This document shows positions 63,331 through 64,000 of a stretch of DNA of 64,000 bases, one piece after another; position 1 is the first letter of the stretch, and each line of letters starts with the position of its first letter. Both the position numbers and the translations under genes were made by a program. The DNA comes from Pseudarthrobacter sulfonivorans (lineage in GTDB: Bacteria > Actinomycetota > Actinomycetes > Actinomycetales > Micrococcaceae): positions 1,116,001-1,180,000 of the forward strand of contig NZ_CP013747.1 in assembly GCF_001484605.1 (NCBI RefSeq). The letters are read 5' to 3'. The notes under the pieces are model-generated. The model ran no database searches and had not been told where the DNA came from. It saw only the letters and a program-made list of their open reading frames with translations.

Positions 63331-64000
63331 CAGGGAGTCACCTTGGTTCCACTAGAGATTTCGGCGTTCAGAGCACGGCGAATTGCATCCACGAAGTCCT
63401 CAACGTCGTCGGCAGTCTCGATGAGCTGGATATCCGAATCCAGTTCAAGTGAACCAAAGGGCACTATTTTGACGACCTTCTTGGGCTCCGGATCACCGTT
63501 CGGATCGCTCGGCGGTTCAGTGGTCGGCTGTTTAGGACTTTGGGCCAAGATCTGGAACAACCCGGGCTTGACTTCGTCATGGAATGCGCTCGCTTTACCC
63601 TTCAACGTAACGACCTGCTTCTCCGTCGCTATCCCGCTTTTAAAGCTCTGAATGCGTTTGAGCACGGCGGCCTGCGCTTCATCTGTCGCCTTCCGGAAAT
63701 GGTCACTGGCAGTGACGGCCGACGCCGCCTTTCCGACAGCGTCCTGGGCAGCCGTGCGCGCTGCATCGACGGCCACTTCCAGCGCAACGCGAAGCTGCTG
63801 GAGCTGCGTGTTTAGCGCGGGTATCTTTCCACCGCGGAAAATCATCGGATCATCTAGAAGTCCCTCGATGATCCCGGGCAGCTCAGACTCAATCTGCGCC
63901 AAATTTGCCTGCTCGCCCCTCAGTAACGTGGCGCCGTCGTCGTATATCTTCCTCTGCTGTCCGTTGAGGAAGCTTTCGATGGGGTCAACGAGATCTGACT
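63330..64000 (-). CDS. brxC: BREX P-loop protein BrxC, C-terminal part (runs off the window)
   Basis: The frame is open to the window edge and gives the last 222 codons of BrxC. The stretch DLVDPIESFLNGQQRKIYDD, read from the edge, is the familiar lead into the BrxC C-terminal helices; a coiled-coil region with many Ala/Lys and a short acidic tail domain follow. The ATPase domain must lie beyond 64000. A TTG at 63902 could be misread as a start of a 190-residue gene, but the frame continues through it without interruption. The stop overlaps the pglX start. Confidence 0.85.
   Translation of the reverse strand, partial: SDLVDPIESFLNGQQRKIYDDGATLLRGEQANLAQIESELPGIIEGLLDDPMIFRGGKIPALNTQLQQLRVALEVAVDAARTAAQDAVGKAASAVTASDHFRKATDEAQAAVLKRIQSFKSGIATEKQVVTLKGKASAFHDEVKPGLFQILAQSPKQPTTEPPSDPNGDPEPKKVVKIVPFGSLELDSDIQLIETADDVEDFVDAIRRALNAEISSGTKVTP

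Noticed and set aside
61948..63651. Plus-strand 567-codon open frame rich in Arg/Pro/His
   Set aside because: Antisense shadow of pglX and brxC; composition reflects codon bias on the other strand.
63330..63902. Separate 190-residue gene starting at a TTG
   Set aside because: The frame is open to the window edge and continues the BrxC C-terminal sequence, so it is a partial gene and not a short one.
1..64000. tRNA or rRNA genes, intact insertion sequences, integrase
   Set aside because: I looked for cloverleaf T-arm and anticodon patterns and for transposase motifs and found none that hold up; only recombinase remnants are present.

Overview
The window is high-GC actinobacterial DNA, most like Arthrobacter sensu lato (Arthrobacter/Pseudarthrobacter/Paenarthrobacter, Micrococcaceae). 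The grounds are G/C-rich third codon positions, several starts where a -10 box lies 5-7 nt before the ATG (leaderless style), a SARP/BTAD regulator, an AAHS aromatic-acid transporter beside a PcaF-like thiolase, and REP-like hairpins of the 'GGTTGAGC..GTCGAAACC' kind. The species cannot be fixed from the sequence alone.

Layout. 0-6.4 kb: metabolic genes (thiolase, alpha/beta hydrolase, MBL-fold hydrolase, TDT-family carrier, AAHS transporter). 6.8-14.6 kb: a glycogen-debranching-like GH enzyme, a small membrane protein, a Tat-exported PhoD phosphatase, an envelope protein, a DUF4241 protein with an NTF2-like immunity-type N-terminus, and a lipoprotein phosphoesterase that lacks one expected metal ligand. 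14.7-25 kb: secreted proteins (a 1.3-kresidue PKD/Ig-like repeat protein and two subtilases), a degenerate phoD copy, a mazEF-type toxin-antitoxin pair and a two-gene coiled-coil/membrane operon. 25-31 kb: a hemerythrin-like protein, a second copy of the small membrane protein, a truncated AraC regulator, and a four-gene operon pairing an Lgt-like membrane protein with a tetraether-synthase-like radical SAM enzyme.

31-39 kb is mosaic accessory DNA: remnants of a hydrolase and a serine recombinase, an EVE-HNH type IV restriction candidate, and a SARP-nSTAND-beta-propeller regulator flanked by two nearly identical lipoprotein genes that lie in ~700-bp direct repeats with recombinase-site-like motifs. 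39-42.6 kb holds a flavin monooxygenase and its divergent GAF regulator.

42.6-64 kb is read entirely on the minus strand and looks like a defence island: DUF4230 and EcsC/TerB-like proteins, a 2143-residue HEPN/transglutaminase-like/DUF4011 helicase/nuclease/DUF3320 protein, a second degenerate phoD copy, a DUF262-DUF1524 (GmrSD/BrxU-like) restriction protein with a small membrane partner, and a BREX operon in the order brxC-pglX-pglZ-brxL. The window ends inside brxC, so brxA and brxB, if present, lie beyond the right edge. Two features of this BREX locus stand out. About 97 bp of the pglX 5' end, start codon included, is duplicated as a 41-codon ORF between pglZ and brxL and is translationally coupled to brxL. 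BrxL also carries a MIT-C (PLD-like) domain at the C-terminus instead of the usual Lon-protease domain.
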